From: Bacillota bacterium
GTDB lineage: Bacteria > Bacillota > Sulfobacillia > RBS10-35 > JAJYVN01
Direction of reading: 5' to 3'
Assembly (NCBI GenBank): GCA_021803205.1
Contig: JAJZMB010000023.1
Coordinates: forward strand, 1 to 47,873
Length of the DNA: 47,873 nucleotides
Shown here piece after piece: positions 40,431 through 47,873 of this stretch. The translations under genes and the position numbers were made by a program. The notes beneath the pieces were generated by a model. It was given only the letters and a program-made list of their open reading frames with translations, had not been told where the DNA came from and ran no database searches. Each line of letters starts with the position of its first letter. Position 1 is the stretch's first letter.

Positions 40431-42314
40431 GTGCCTGAGCAGCGGCCCCGGCCGCGGTCGCTGTTCCCCGCCTGGGCCGCCGCTTCCGTCCCGGCATCCG
40501 CCGCTCGGGCGGCGCCGCAGCCGCCCGCTCCCGTGCTGGTGACGGACGCCGATGCGTTCCGGCGGGTGCTGGCGTTGACAGAGGCCGTGCCCGTCGTGGG
40601 TTTGGACACCGAGACCACGGGACTCGACCCGCACGCGGATCGCGTCCGCACTGTGCAGTTGGCCACCGCGGACGCGGCGTGGGTCGTGGACGCCTGGGCC
40701 GTCGGGAGCTTGCAGCCCCTGGGCGACTGGCTGGGCACTCGCGCCGCCGCGGGCCGACGCACGGCCCTGCACAACGCCAAATTCGATCTGCGGATGCTGC
40801 GGGGGGCCCTGGGCGGTGCGCCCCTGCCCGCCGTCGCCGTCTCGGACCTCATGCTCTGGTCCACCCTGCTGGCCTGCGGGCTGCCGGAGCCCGGCGGCCA
40901 CGGCCTGGCCGCGGTGGCGGAGCGCTGGCTGGGTGTCGATCTGCCCAAGGAGGAACGCCTCCGCGGCTGGGGCGGCCCGCTGCGTCCCGAACAGGTGGCG
41001 TATGCCGGGCGGGACGCGTGGGTCCTGGTGCCGCTGGCCGAGGCCATGACGGCGGGCGCGGGCGGTCGCCGCGGGCTGCACGCGGAGGGCCTCTGCGGCG
41101 TGGCGGCCGTGGAGGACGCCTGCGTGCCCGCCATCGCCGACATGGAGTATGCCGGCCTGGCCTTCGACCTGGGTTATTGGCGTGCATACAGCGCCGAACT
41201 GGACGCCGCGGCCGCGCGCGCGGGCGCCGAGGCGCGCCGACTGCTCGGCCCGGCCGGTCCGACCGCCTTGTCGCTCTTCGGAGAGCCGGCCCCGTCCCTC
41301 AACCTGGACTCCGTGCCGCAACTGTCGGCGGCGCTGCGCGGCGCGGGGATCCGGGTGGCCTGCACGCGCGAGCACGCGCTGCGCCCGTTCGTCGCCGATC
41401 ACCCGGCCGTGGCGGCCCTGCTGCACTACCGGAAGCTGGCCAAACTCCGGGATGCCTTCGGCGAGGCCCTGCCGCGCTTCGTGCACCCGCGCACCGGCCG
41501 CATCCACGCCCACTACCACCAACTCGGCCACAGCGGCATCGGCCGCGTCGCCTGCGCCAACCCCAACGTGCAGCAGATCCCGCGGGACCCGGCGGTGCGG
41601 CGCGCCTTCGTCGCCCCGGCCGGCCGGCGCCTGGTGATCGCCGACCTGAGCCAGATCGAGCTGCGGATCATGTGCCGGCTCTCCGGGGATGCGCGCATGC
41701 TGGGGGCCTACCGGCGCGGCGAGGATCTGCACAGGCTCACGGCCTCGCTGCTGGCGGGCATCCCGGCCGAGCGGGTGTCCCGGGAGCAGCGCCAGCTCGC
41801 CAAGGCGGCCAACTTCGGCCTGATCTACGCCATGTCGGCCGCGGGGCTCCGGGCCTATGCCGCCGCCTCCTACGGGGTGCACATGACCGAGGGGGAGGCG
41901 GAGACCTTCCACCGCCGGTTCTTCGCCGCCTACGCCGGGGTCGCCGCCTACCACCGGCACCAGGGCGCGCAGGCGCGGAGTGCCCGCGAGGTGCGCACGC
42001 TGCTGGGTCGGTGCCACCGCTGGCCGCACACGCGCATGGGCCTGCCGGAACTCGTCAACCTCCCCGCCCAGGGCACCGGCGCCGACATCCTCAAGCGTGC
42101 GATGGGTCTGCTGCGCGCACCGCTCGGCCGCGCCGACGCGGCCATGGTCGCCTCGATCCACGATGAGCTGCTGGTGGAGTGCCCGGAGGACCGCGCCGAA
42201 GAGGTGCGGGCCGCGGTGCGCGACGCCCTGGTCACCGCCGGGGAGGAACTGCTGGCACCGGTGCCCGTCGAGGCGGACGCCGTCGTCGGGGGCAGTTGGG
42301 CCGACAAGGCCTGA
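40431..42314 (+). CDS. Family A DNA polymerase with 3'-5' exonuclease, no 5' nuclease
   Basis: A 627-residue polymerase. The proofreading domain is intact: ExoI LDTETTGLD with D59 and E61, ExoII LHNAKFDLRML, and ExoIII YAGRDAWVLVPL. The polymerase domain has motif A ADLSQIELRI, motif B (O helix) RQLAKAANFGLIYA and motif C SIHDELLVE. In motif B the residues after the Tyr read AMSAAG instead of the usual Gly-containing form. The 5' flap-nuclease domain of PolA is absent, so it may be an extra polymerase besides a standard PolA, or the sole one. The GTG at 40431 follows GGTGGAGG, and the first 35 residues are low-complexity. It precedes the tandem sulfatases by 174 bases. Confidence 0.92.
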   Translation: MPEQRPRPRSLFPAWAAASVPASAARAAPQPPAPVLVTDADAFRRVLALTEAVPVVGLDTETTGLDPHADRVRTVQLATADAAWVVDAWAVGSLQPLGDWLGTRAAAGRRTALHNAKFDLRMLRGALGGAPLPAVAVSDLMLWSTLLACGLPEPGGHGLAAVAERWLGVDLPKEERLRGWGGPLRPEQVAYAGRDAWVLVPLAEAMTAGAGGRRGLHAEGLCGVAAVEDACVPAIADMEYAGLAFDLGYWRAYSAELDAAAARAGAEARRLLGPAGPTALSLFGEPAPSLNLDSVPQLSAALRGAGIRVACTREHALRPFVADHPAVAALLHYRKLAKLRDAFGEALPRFVHPRTGRIHAHYHQLGHSGIGRVACANPNVQQIPRDPAVRRAFVAPAGRRLVIADLSQIELRIMCRLSGDARMLGAYRRGEDLHRLTASLLAGIPAERVSREQRQLAKAANFGLIYAMSAAGLRAYAAASYGVHMTEGEAETFHRRFFAAYAGVAAYHRHQGAQARSAREVRTLLGRCHRWPHTRMGLPELVNLPAQGTGADILKRAMGLLRAPLGRADAAMVASIHDELLVECPEDRAEEVRAAVRDALVTAGEELLAPVPVEADAVVGGSWADKA

Positions 42315-42488
42315 GGCGGAGAGGGCGCGCCCGGCGGGAGCCGGGGGACGCCGGAACGCCCGCCGCGGCCGTCAATGGGTGGCCGCGGCGGGCCGAGATC
42401 GGATCGCACGCCCGGACGCAGGAGCGACGCGCCCCCATCCGGAACGGACCGGTGAATGGCCCCGATCCTTTGGCCGGGGGGTGGCATC

Positions 42489-43883
42489 ATGACGGAGCGC
42501 CGACCCAACCTGCTCTTCATCTTCGCCGACCAGATGCGTGGCATGGACATGGGCTGCGCCGGCAACGGGGACGTCCGTACACCGAACCTGGACCGGCTGG
42601 CCCGCGAGGGCACACGCTTGGCGCGCGCCTACGCCAACTGCCCCGTGTGCACGCCGAGCCGGGCCGTCCTGCTCACCGGGCGCCATGCTATCGCCACGGG
42701 CGTGGTGGCCAACGACCTCCCGCTCCCCGAAGACATGCCCAGCGTCGGCCAGAGCCTGAAAGCCGCAGGCTACCGCACCGGTTACATCGGCAAGTGGCAT
42801 CTGGACGGCGTGCCGCGGTCGCGCTGGACTCCCCCGGGGCCGCGGCGCCACGGATTCGACGATTTTTGGGCCGTTTACAACTGCGCTCACGCTTACATGA
42901 GGGCGCAATACTATCGGGACACGCCCGAGCCCATCAGCGTCCACGGTTACGAGCCGGCAGCCCAAACGGACCTGCTCCTGCAGTTCATGGACGGGAGGGA
43001 CGGTCGACCGTTCGCGGCGTTCGTCTCTTGGGGACCGCCGCACGACCCCTACGACCAGGTGCCGGCTGAGTACCTCGAACTGTACGCTCCGGGGGCGCTC
43101 ACCCTGCGGCCCAACGTCCGGGCGATACCACCGGGTCCGCGGGACCTCTCCCGTGGCCGCGATCCACGGCGCACCCTCGCCCAGTACTATGCGCACATCA
43201 CCGCGCTCGACGCGCAACTCGGGCGCATCCTGGACCGACTCGACGCTTCTGGCCTGGCCGACTCAACGCTGCTCGTCTTCACCTCGGACCACGGCGACAT
43301 GCTGTGGTCGCAGGGGCGGATGATGAAGCAGCAGCCCTGGGAGGAATCCATCCACGTCCCGCTGATCTTCCGCTGGCCGGGCCGGGTGCCGGCGGGGCAT
43401 ACGGCCGAGGGGCTCATCGGCCTGGTGGACCTCATGCCGACGTTGCTGTGCATGGCGGGTGTGCCGATCCCGCCGGGGGTGCAGGGCGCCGACCTGTCCG
43501 AACTGGTCCTCGGCCGCGACGGAGCCGGCCGCGAGGACATCTATATCTACGACCTTGTGGCCGTGGACCAGAGCGAAGCCCAGGGTATCCCGGAGTGGCG
43601 TGGGGTGCGCACGGCGCACCATACCTACGCCCGCACACAGGAGGGTCCATGGCTGCTTTACGACAACGTCCGCGATCCCTATCAACTGGAAAACCTGGTG
43701 GGCCGGCCGGGTGCGGCAGGGCTGCAGCGGGCGTTGGACGGCACCCTCGACCGATGGCTGCAGTCGACCGGCGACCCCTTTTGCGCAGGATCCGAACTCA
43801 TTGTGCAGCTCGGCCTGACAGACCTCTGGAACGCCCGCGAGCGGGAGATGCATCCCCGCGCGCCGCGTCTCATCGCCAGATGA
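42489..43883 (+). CDS. Sulfatase (formylglycine type), first of tandem pair
   Basis: Type I sulfatase or related phosphohydrolase of the alkaline phosphatase superfamily, 464 residues. The maturation motif C54-T-P-S-R in ANCPVCTPSRAVLLTGR marks the cysteine converted to formylglycine. Metal ligands are suggested by FADQ near the start (D14) and TSDHGDML late in the protein. IGKWH after the FGly segment also fits. No signal peptide is visible, so the product is likely cytoplasmic. The ATG at 42489 follows a GGGGGGTGG stretch. The substrate is unknown: an aryl, choline or sugar sulfate is possible, and some members are phosphonate hydrolases or phosphodiesterases. No maturation enzyme is encoded in the window. 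Confidence 0.9.
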   Translation: MTERRPNLLFIFADQMRGMDMGCAGNGDVRTPNLDRLAREGTRLARAYANCPVCTPSRAVLLTGRHAIATGVVANDLPLPEDMPSVGQSLKAAGYRTGYIGKWHLDGVPRSRWTPPGPRRHGFDDFWAVYNCAHAYMRAQYYRDTPEPISVHGYEPAAQTDLLLQFMDGRDGRPFAAFVSWGPPHDPYDQVPAEYLELYAPGALTLRPNVRAIPPGPRDLSRGRDPRRTLAQYYAHITALDAQLGRILDRLDASGLADSTLLVFTSDHGDMLWSQGRMMKQQPWEESIHVPLIFRWPGRVPAGHTAEGLIGLVDLMPTLLCMAGVPIPPGVQGADLSELVLGRDGAGREDIYIYDLVAVDQSEAQGIPEWRGVRTAHHTYARTQEGPWLLYDNVRDPYQLENLVGRPGAAGLQRALDGTLDRWLQSTGDPFCAGSELIVQLGLTDLWNAREREMHPRAPRLIAR

Positions 43884-43938
43884 GCGCATGTTCCTCGCCG
43901 GTGGGTTGTGGCGTTGTGCGGCAGTGAGGGGGGAGCGC

Positions 43939-45333
43939 ATGGCCTCGGACCGTCCCAACATCGTGGTGTTTCTGACCGACGACCATGGCGCCTGGGCCGC
44001 TGGGTGTGCCGGTAACAGCGAACTGCACACCCCGAGCCTCGACCAGTTGGCTGCGACCGGAGTGCGGATGCAGAGCGCCTTCACCACCTGTCCGGTCTGT
44101 TCCCCGGCGCGGGCCAGCTTCATGACGGGCCGGTTACCCTCCCAGCACGGGATCCACGACTGGCTGAACTGGGCCGAGCAAGGGCAGGTCCATCCGGGCA
44201 TCGACGGGCAATGGAACATCGGCCAACTGTTGCAGCGCGCCGGCTATCACACCGGTCTGGTGGGCAAGTGGCACTGCGCTCGGGATCACCAGCCTCGGCC
44301 TGGTTTCGATCGCTGGTTCTCCTACCAGATGAACCAATATCCACATCGCGGTGAGCAGCATTTTTCCGATCAGGGGCGGCCGGTCACCGAGTACGGTTAT
44401 CAGGCGCCGCTTCTGACCGACCGGGCCGTGGATTTCATCCGCCGCCGCCCAGGTGACCGGCCCTTCTTCCTCTTCGTCGGCTATGTCTGTACCCACACGC
44501 CCCTGAAGGATCAGCCCGAGCGACTGGCGGCGCACTACCGCGGCGCCACCTTTGCCGACATCCCCGACGAGGCAGCGGACGCCTGTCACGGGTGGGCGCG
44601 CATGCCTTGGCCGCACGCCCCGTCGGCCCACCGCGAGCAGTTGGCACAATATTACGCGGCGGTCGAATACATCGACGCCCAGGTCGGGCGGGTGCTGGAT
44701 GAACTAGACGGGTCCGGGCTGCGGCAGAACACACTGGTGGTGTATACCGCCGACCACGGCCACATGAACGGTCACCACGGCCTGATCAGCAAGGGCAACG
44801 CCACCGTGCCCCAGAATTTCCTAGAGGAGTCGATCCGCGTTCCGAGCCTTTTTTCCTGGCCGGAGGCCATACCCGCCGGGCGTGTGCTCCCATCCATGAT
44901 CGACCACTGCGACCTCTTCTGCACCCTGCTGGATGCGGCCGGTGCCGTGCCCGACGCTGGTATCGCCGCCGAAATCCATTCGCCAGGCCGGTCGTTCCTG
45001 CCGCTGCTGCGCGGCGCGGCGGCCCCCTGGCGCGACGCGCAGTTCTGTGAGTACGGCAACGCCCGCGTGATCCGGACCGCCGCGTACAAACTCATCCGCC
45101 GCTTCCCCGGTCCCAACGGACACTTCGGCGACGAGTTCTACGACCTGACGGCGGACTCCCGCGAGACCGTCAACCGGATCGGCGACCAGGCTTGCGCGGC
45201 GACCGTCAGTGCGCTCTCCGCGCGGCTGGAGGCCCATTTCGCCGAGTACGAACTGCCCGAGTGCAGCGGGCGGGAGATCGCCCTGCGGCCGCGCTGCAAC
45301 CCCGGCGAGCCCTGGTTGGCGGTGCCGAAGTAA
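43939..45333 (+). CDS. Sulfatase (formylglycine type), second of tandem pair
   Basis: Also 464 residues, with C54-S-P-A-R in TTCPVCSPARASFMTGR as the formylglycine site, metal-binding TDDHG near residue 13, VGKWHCARDH, and YTADHGHMNGHHG late in the protein. The catalytic cysteine falls at the same residue as in the preceding gene, and the overall order of motifs agrees, yet the bodies differ strongly, so the duplication is old or the two were recruited separately. GAGGGGGGAG precedes the ATG at 43939, 55 bases after the first sulfatase, so they are one operon. No signal peptide. A symmetric hairpin follows. Confidence 0.9.
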   Translation: MASDRPNIVVFLTDDHGAWAAGCAGNSELHTPSLDQLAATGVRMQSAFTTCPVCSPARASFMTGRLPSQHGIHDWLNWAEQGQVHPGIDGQWNIGQLLQRAGYHTGLVGKWHCARDHQPRPGFDRWFSYQMNQYPHRGEQHFSDQGRPVTEYGYQAPLLTDRAVDFIRRRPGDRPFFLFVGYVCTHTPLKDQPERLAAHYRGATFADIPDEAADACHGWARMPWPHAPSAHREQLAQYYAAVEYIDAQVGRVLDELDGSGLRQNTLVVYTADHGHMNGHHGLISKGNATVPQNFLEESIRVPSLFSWPEAIPAGRVLPSMIDHCDLFCTLLDAAGAVPDAGIAAEIHSPGRSFLPLLRGAAAPWRDAQFCEYGNARVIRTAAYKLIRRFPGPNGHFGDEFYDLTADSRETVNRIGDQACAATVSALSARLEAHFAEYELPECSGREIALRPRCNPGEPWLAVPK

Positions 45334-45365
45334 GGGGGCCGCGCGGCCGGTGGGCCGGGCCCACA

Positions 45366-45404
45366 GCGACGCGGGACAAGGGCCCAGCCCTTGTCCCGCG
45401 TCGC
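45366..45404. terminator. Perfect 18-base hairpin between sulfatase and htrA genes
   Basis: GCGACGCGGGACAAGGGC and its exact complement flank a CCA loop between two convergent genes. No U-tract on either strand; probable bidirectional terminator. Confidence 0.7.
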
Positions 45405-45423
45405 GAAGTCGGTGGTCCGCCTG

Positions 45424-46791
45424 TTATCCGATCGGGAACGGGAAGATCTGCACCGGGCTGGGCTGCGTCTGCGGTGCCGCCGCCGCGGATCCGTCGGCGA
45501 TCGAGCGCGGTTCCGTCCCCAGGGTGATGTGCACGGTCTCGGCGGTGCTGCCGCGCAGAATGCCCAGGGCCACCGTCTGCCCGGGTTTCGCGGCGTTGAT
45601 GTCGCCGACCAGATCGTAATAGTTGGTCACTTGGCGGCCGTTCCAAGAGCGGATGATGTCGCCCGGCTGGAGCTTGCCTGCGGACGGGCCATCCGCCAGC
45701 ACCGACGCGACGGTCAGTGTCTCCGGGGCGGTGGTGGACATGCCGCCGTTGCTCTGGAGATCGATACCGAGCCAGGCGCGCTGAACATAGCCGTACCGGA
45801 CGATGTCGTTGACCACCTGCTCCACGGTATTGGAGGGGATGGCGAAGCCCAGGCCGGTGGCCGACACGCCGGGCTCACCGGTCTGCGCCACCTTCATGCT
45901 CGTGATGCCGATGACCTCACCCTGGGCGTTGGCCAGTGCACCGCCGGAGTTGCCCGGGTTGATCGCCGCGTTGGTCTGAATCATCTCCGTGACGCGCTCG
46001 GTCGACATGTTGAGACCGTAGAGCATGGGCCGCACCGCCCCGACCACGCCGGTCGTCACCGATTGCTGGAACTGCGGTCCGAGCGGATTGCCGATGGCGA
46101 TCGCCAATTCCCCGGGCACGACGTCGTTGCTGTTGGCGAAGGTCGCCGCCGGGAGGAGCCGTCCGGCGTTGATCCGGATCACGGCGAGGTCTGTGGACGG
46201 GTCGCCACCGACCACCGTCGCGGGATATGAACTGCCATCCTTGAGCGTGACGGTGACCTTGGTCGCACCCGCCACAACGTGGTCGTTGGTGACGATGTAA
46301 CCGCTGGAATTGAAGATAACCCCGCTGCCCCAGGCGATCTGGTTTTGCGTGCCGTAGAAGCCGGAGACACTGCTCTCGTTCCGCACCAGCACCACCGACG
46401 GGCTGAGGTTCTTGTAGACCGCCACGGCGGGGGAGTCGACTGCCTCCTGCGCTGGGGACACGGCAACGGTGTGGATCTGGGCGTAGGCGGCGGCCGCCGC
46501 GCGGTACGCCGGCACGCCGAAGTACATCGCCGCCGCCCCGAGGACGGCTCCACCCAGCGCTATGCCTGTCACACGCCACAGCGTGCGGCGGTAACGGGGT
46601 GACCGCGGCGAGGCCGGCTGGGTCATGCCTCCCGTGATCACCTGCCCGTGAACAAGGGGGGGCGCCGAGGTCACAAAATCCAAATCGGTTTCCATGGGCC
46701 GGTCGCCTTCGGGCACATCGGGGATTTCAGGAGCCCGCGGATCCGAGTTCGGCGCCGAATCCAGGCGGCGCACTCGCCGGGTCCACCGCAT
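45424..46791 (-). CDS. htrA: Membrane-anchored serine protease HtrA/DegP-like
   Basis: Envelope quality-control protease, 455 residues. Order: cytoplasmic N-terminus of about 85 residues rich in charged residues and Pro, a membrane helix (VTGIALGGAVLGAAAMYFG), the trypsin-like domain with His in VTNDHVV, Asp in PSTDLAV and Ser in NPGNSGGA, and one PDZ domain (YVQRAWLGIDL to PGQTVALGI) near the C-terminus. The ATG at 46791 has GGAGGT eight bases upstream, and the longer open frame above it crosses degraded genes. A cytoplasmic tail plus one PDZ is the usual HtrA form in Gram-positive bacteria. No two-component system lies beside it. Confidence 0.93.
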   Translation of the reverse strand: MRWTRRVRRLDSAPNSDPRAPEIPDVPEGDRPMETDLDFVTSAPPLVHGQVITGGMTQPASPRSPRYRRTLWRVTGIALGGAVLGAAAMYFGVPAYRAAAAAYAQIHTVAVSPAQEAVDSPAVAVYKNLSPSVVLVRNESSVSGFYGTQNQIAWGSGVIFNSSGYIVTNDHVVAGATKVTVTLKDGSSYPATVVGGDPSTDLAVIRINAGRLLPAATFANSNDVVPGELAIAIGNPLGPQFQQSVTTGVVGAVRPMLYGLNMSTERVTEMIQTNAAINPGNSGGALANAQGEVIGITSMKVAQTGEPGVSATGLGFAIPSNTVEQVVNDIVRYGYVQRAWLGIDLQSNGGMSTTAPETLTVASVLADGPSAGKLQPGDIIRSWNGRQVTNYYDLVGDINAAKPGQTVALGILRGSTAETVHITLGTEPRSIADGSAAAAPQTQPSPVQIFPFPIG

Positions 46792-46829
46792 TGTTCCGCA
46801 CCTCCGTTCCTCGTGATGGGCATAGTGTA

Positions 46830-47177
46830 GGACGAAATTGTTAAGATCAGATGGACGCCCCGCGCCGACCTGCGCGCGCTCACCCTCAGCCAGCGCAGTG
46901 GCAGGTATTTGCCCAATTCCTCCACTAATTCCTCCACTATACCCGGCAGCAGCCTGCCAACGGCGACGAACCACCAGTACTGCGGGAGGTGCGCCGTCCC
47001 GCCGTCGGCAAGCGTCACCGGGACGATCAGCAGGCGCTTGGTCACATGCGCCGCCACGCACCCGGCGGCGCGGCCGACGAGCAGGAACCATCACCATCCC
47101 CGTCCGCCCTGCCGGGCCGCGACAGGTGTTGCGACGACGACGACCGCGAGGATGCCCTCGACTTCCAGTCCCTTCAC
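46830..47177 (-). pseudogene. Decayed YhfC-like intramembrane protease gene
   Basis: A GTG at 47177 with GAGGAG eight bases upstream starts a hydrophobic frame (GLEVEGILAVVVVATPVAA) that meets an in-frame TGA at 47091. The same frame then resumes with membrane-like sequence ending PGIVEELVEELGKYLPLRW, after which it degenerates. The Glu-Glu segment followed by Gly-Lys-Tyr-Leu resembles the active-site helix of the YhfC/CPBP-type glutamic intramembrane proteases. A 12-base perfect tandem duplication (46915-46926 and 46927-46938) accounts for the doubled VEEL. The family call is by eye; decay by a stop, a duplication and loss of the C-terminal half is visible. A 28-residue peptide could still be made. 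Confidence 0.42.
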
Positions 47178-47209
47178 GTGAGTTGCTCCTCTGGACCGCT
47201 CCTTCGACT

Positions 47210-47688
47210 TCATCGCGTGAGGCGGCGGAAGGCCGCGTACGAGTATACGACCGAGGCGAGCGCCGCGCCTCCGATGCCCGCCAGCAGCGGATACAGGCGC
47301 CACGGCGCCGGGAGCACCAGACCGACGGCCGCCACCAGCCCGTCGACCACGAATATCGGAGCGGCGAAGCGGTGGGTGCGGCGCCACACTTCCTCGTTGG
47401 CCAGCGTCCAGGGAGTGCGGATGCCGACGAAGTAGTTGTGGCGGACGCGGCCGAGGGAATTGCCCATGAAGATGAACAGTGCGGCGACCGCCAATTGTAC
47501 CGCGGGGAGACCGCTCCGTGCGTGGCCGCCTGCACCACGGCCAACAGGAGTACGACCGCCAGCCGCAGGCCGCGGTAGAAGCCGGCGAAGGCGACGTAAT
47601 TGGCGCGCCGAGGGTCGATGGCGGGCAACAGGAGCATGAGCAGCCATATGGCCAGGGCCATGCCCGGCGGAAATGGCCCCGCCGGCAT
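47210..47688 (-). pseudogene. Frameshifted, N-truncated SdpI-family membrane protein
   Basis: Two halves of an SdpI/DUF1648-type protein lie in different frames. The first (MALAIWLLMLLLPAIDPRRA, then FYRGLRLAVVLLLA) is in the frame read from 47688. The second (LFIFMGNSLGRVRHNYFVG, then RTPWTLANEEVWRRTHR) is in the next frame and ends at 47210. The change of frame falls at about 47495-47530 and needs one inserted or lost base. The usual N-terminal DUF1648 segment is missing. SdpI proteins give immunity to the SdpC toxin in Bacillus, though most relatives are uncharacterised. It could be a sequencing error, but the neighbouring YhfC-like gene is also broken. Confidence 0.65.
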
Positions 47689-47873
47689 GTCGTTGCGCAA
47701 TGGTGGGACTCCCTGCACACGGCGGCAGCACCCCGCCGCGGGTGCCTGGACGCGCTCAAGGTAATTGGCCCCAAGTCGGTTGAGATACGTGTCCCGATGT
47801 CACCCTTGCCGGCGAGCCTCTGTGGGCACGGTCCAGGACGGCGCGGCAATCCCCCAAAGCCGTGCTGGAGCCG
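47689..47873. other. Right-edge stretch, no confident gene
   Basis: No family-like frame was found on either strand, and the missing N-terminal part of the SdpI-like gene is not here. Confidence 0.3.

Noticed and set aside
1..47873. tRNA, rRNA, CRISPR array, intact insertion sequence or prophage
   Set aside because: No cloverleaf, rRNA core, regularly spaced repeat array, intact transposase or phage structural gene was seen on reading both strands. A tRNAscan and HMM search would be decisive.

Overview
The window is very GC-rich DNA with many GTG and TTG starts behind strong GGAGG-type ribosome binding sites. It carries a Gram-positive envelope and division set (csaB next to a DUF5693 protein, ftsE-ftsX-ctpA, an uppP-like gene, an sdpI relic), a SAM-I riboswitch on a cobalamin-dependent methionine operon, and a CsoR-family repressor. 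Together these suggest a high-GC lineage of the Firmicutes (Symbiobacterium/Thermaerobacter/Limnochordia-like). That placement is inference from gene content. No rRNA, tRNA, CRISPR array, intact insertion sequence or prophage was seen.

Layout. 1-3.3 kb: leftward thiol/persulfide group (trxB, a DUF302 gene, a CstR-like repressor with a palindromic operator) and the divergent rpiA; a repeat element separates the repressor from the DUF302 gene. 3.6-5.5 kb: leftward pair of a D-2-hydroxyacid dehydrogenase and an HpcH/HpaI aldolase. 5.9-13.2 kb: methionine module made of a long palindrome, candidate promoter, SAM-I riboswitch with terminator, MTHFR, a stand-alone MetH activation-domain protein, a three-module MetH lacking that domain, and, after a 0.7 kb structured gap, a RACo-like corrinoid activator. 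13.4-17.4 kb: leftward Bcp peroxiredoxin, aldo/keto reductase and a MutS-like ATPase. 17.8-25.2 kb: DUF5693, csaB, ftsE, ftsX, ctpA. 25.5-26.2 kb: three very small genes (thioredoxin-like, DUF2892, single-pass membrane protein). 26.4-34.6 kb: mixed metabolic genes (a UPF0147-like gene, an enolase-superfamily dehydratase, a beta-lactamase-fold hydrolase, a type-2 malate/lactate dehydrogenase, an RraA-like protein) and a Lon-like ATPase that stops where the protease domain should begin. 35.0-39.9 kb: uvrB, a 1.2 kb anomalous stretch, an unusual uppP and a macrodomain gene. 40.4-45.3 kb: a DNA polymerase I without the 5' nuclease and two tandem sulfatases. 45.4-47.7 kb: htrA and two decayed membrane-protein genes (YhfC-like and SdpI-like).

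The clearest integrated system is the methionine module. The riboswitch should turn off MTHFR, the activation protein and MetH when SAM is plentiful, and the Shine-Dalgarno of the first gene lies inside the terminator stem. Two different corrinoid-reactivation proteins flank the split MetH. A second theme is a large number of perfect hairpins without a U-tract, at convergent gene ends and also in divergent intergenic regions.
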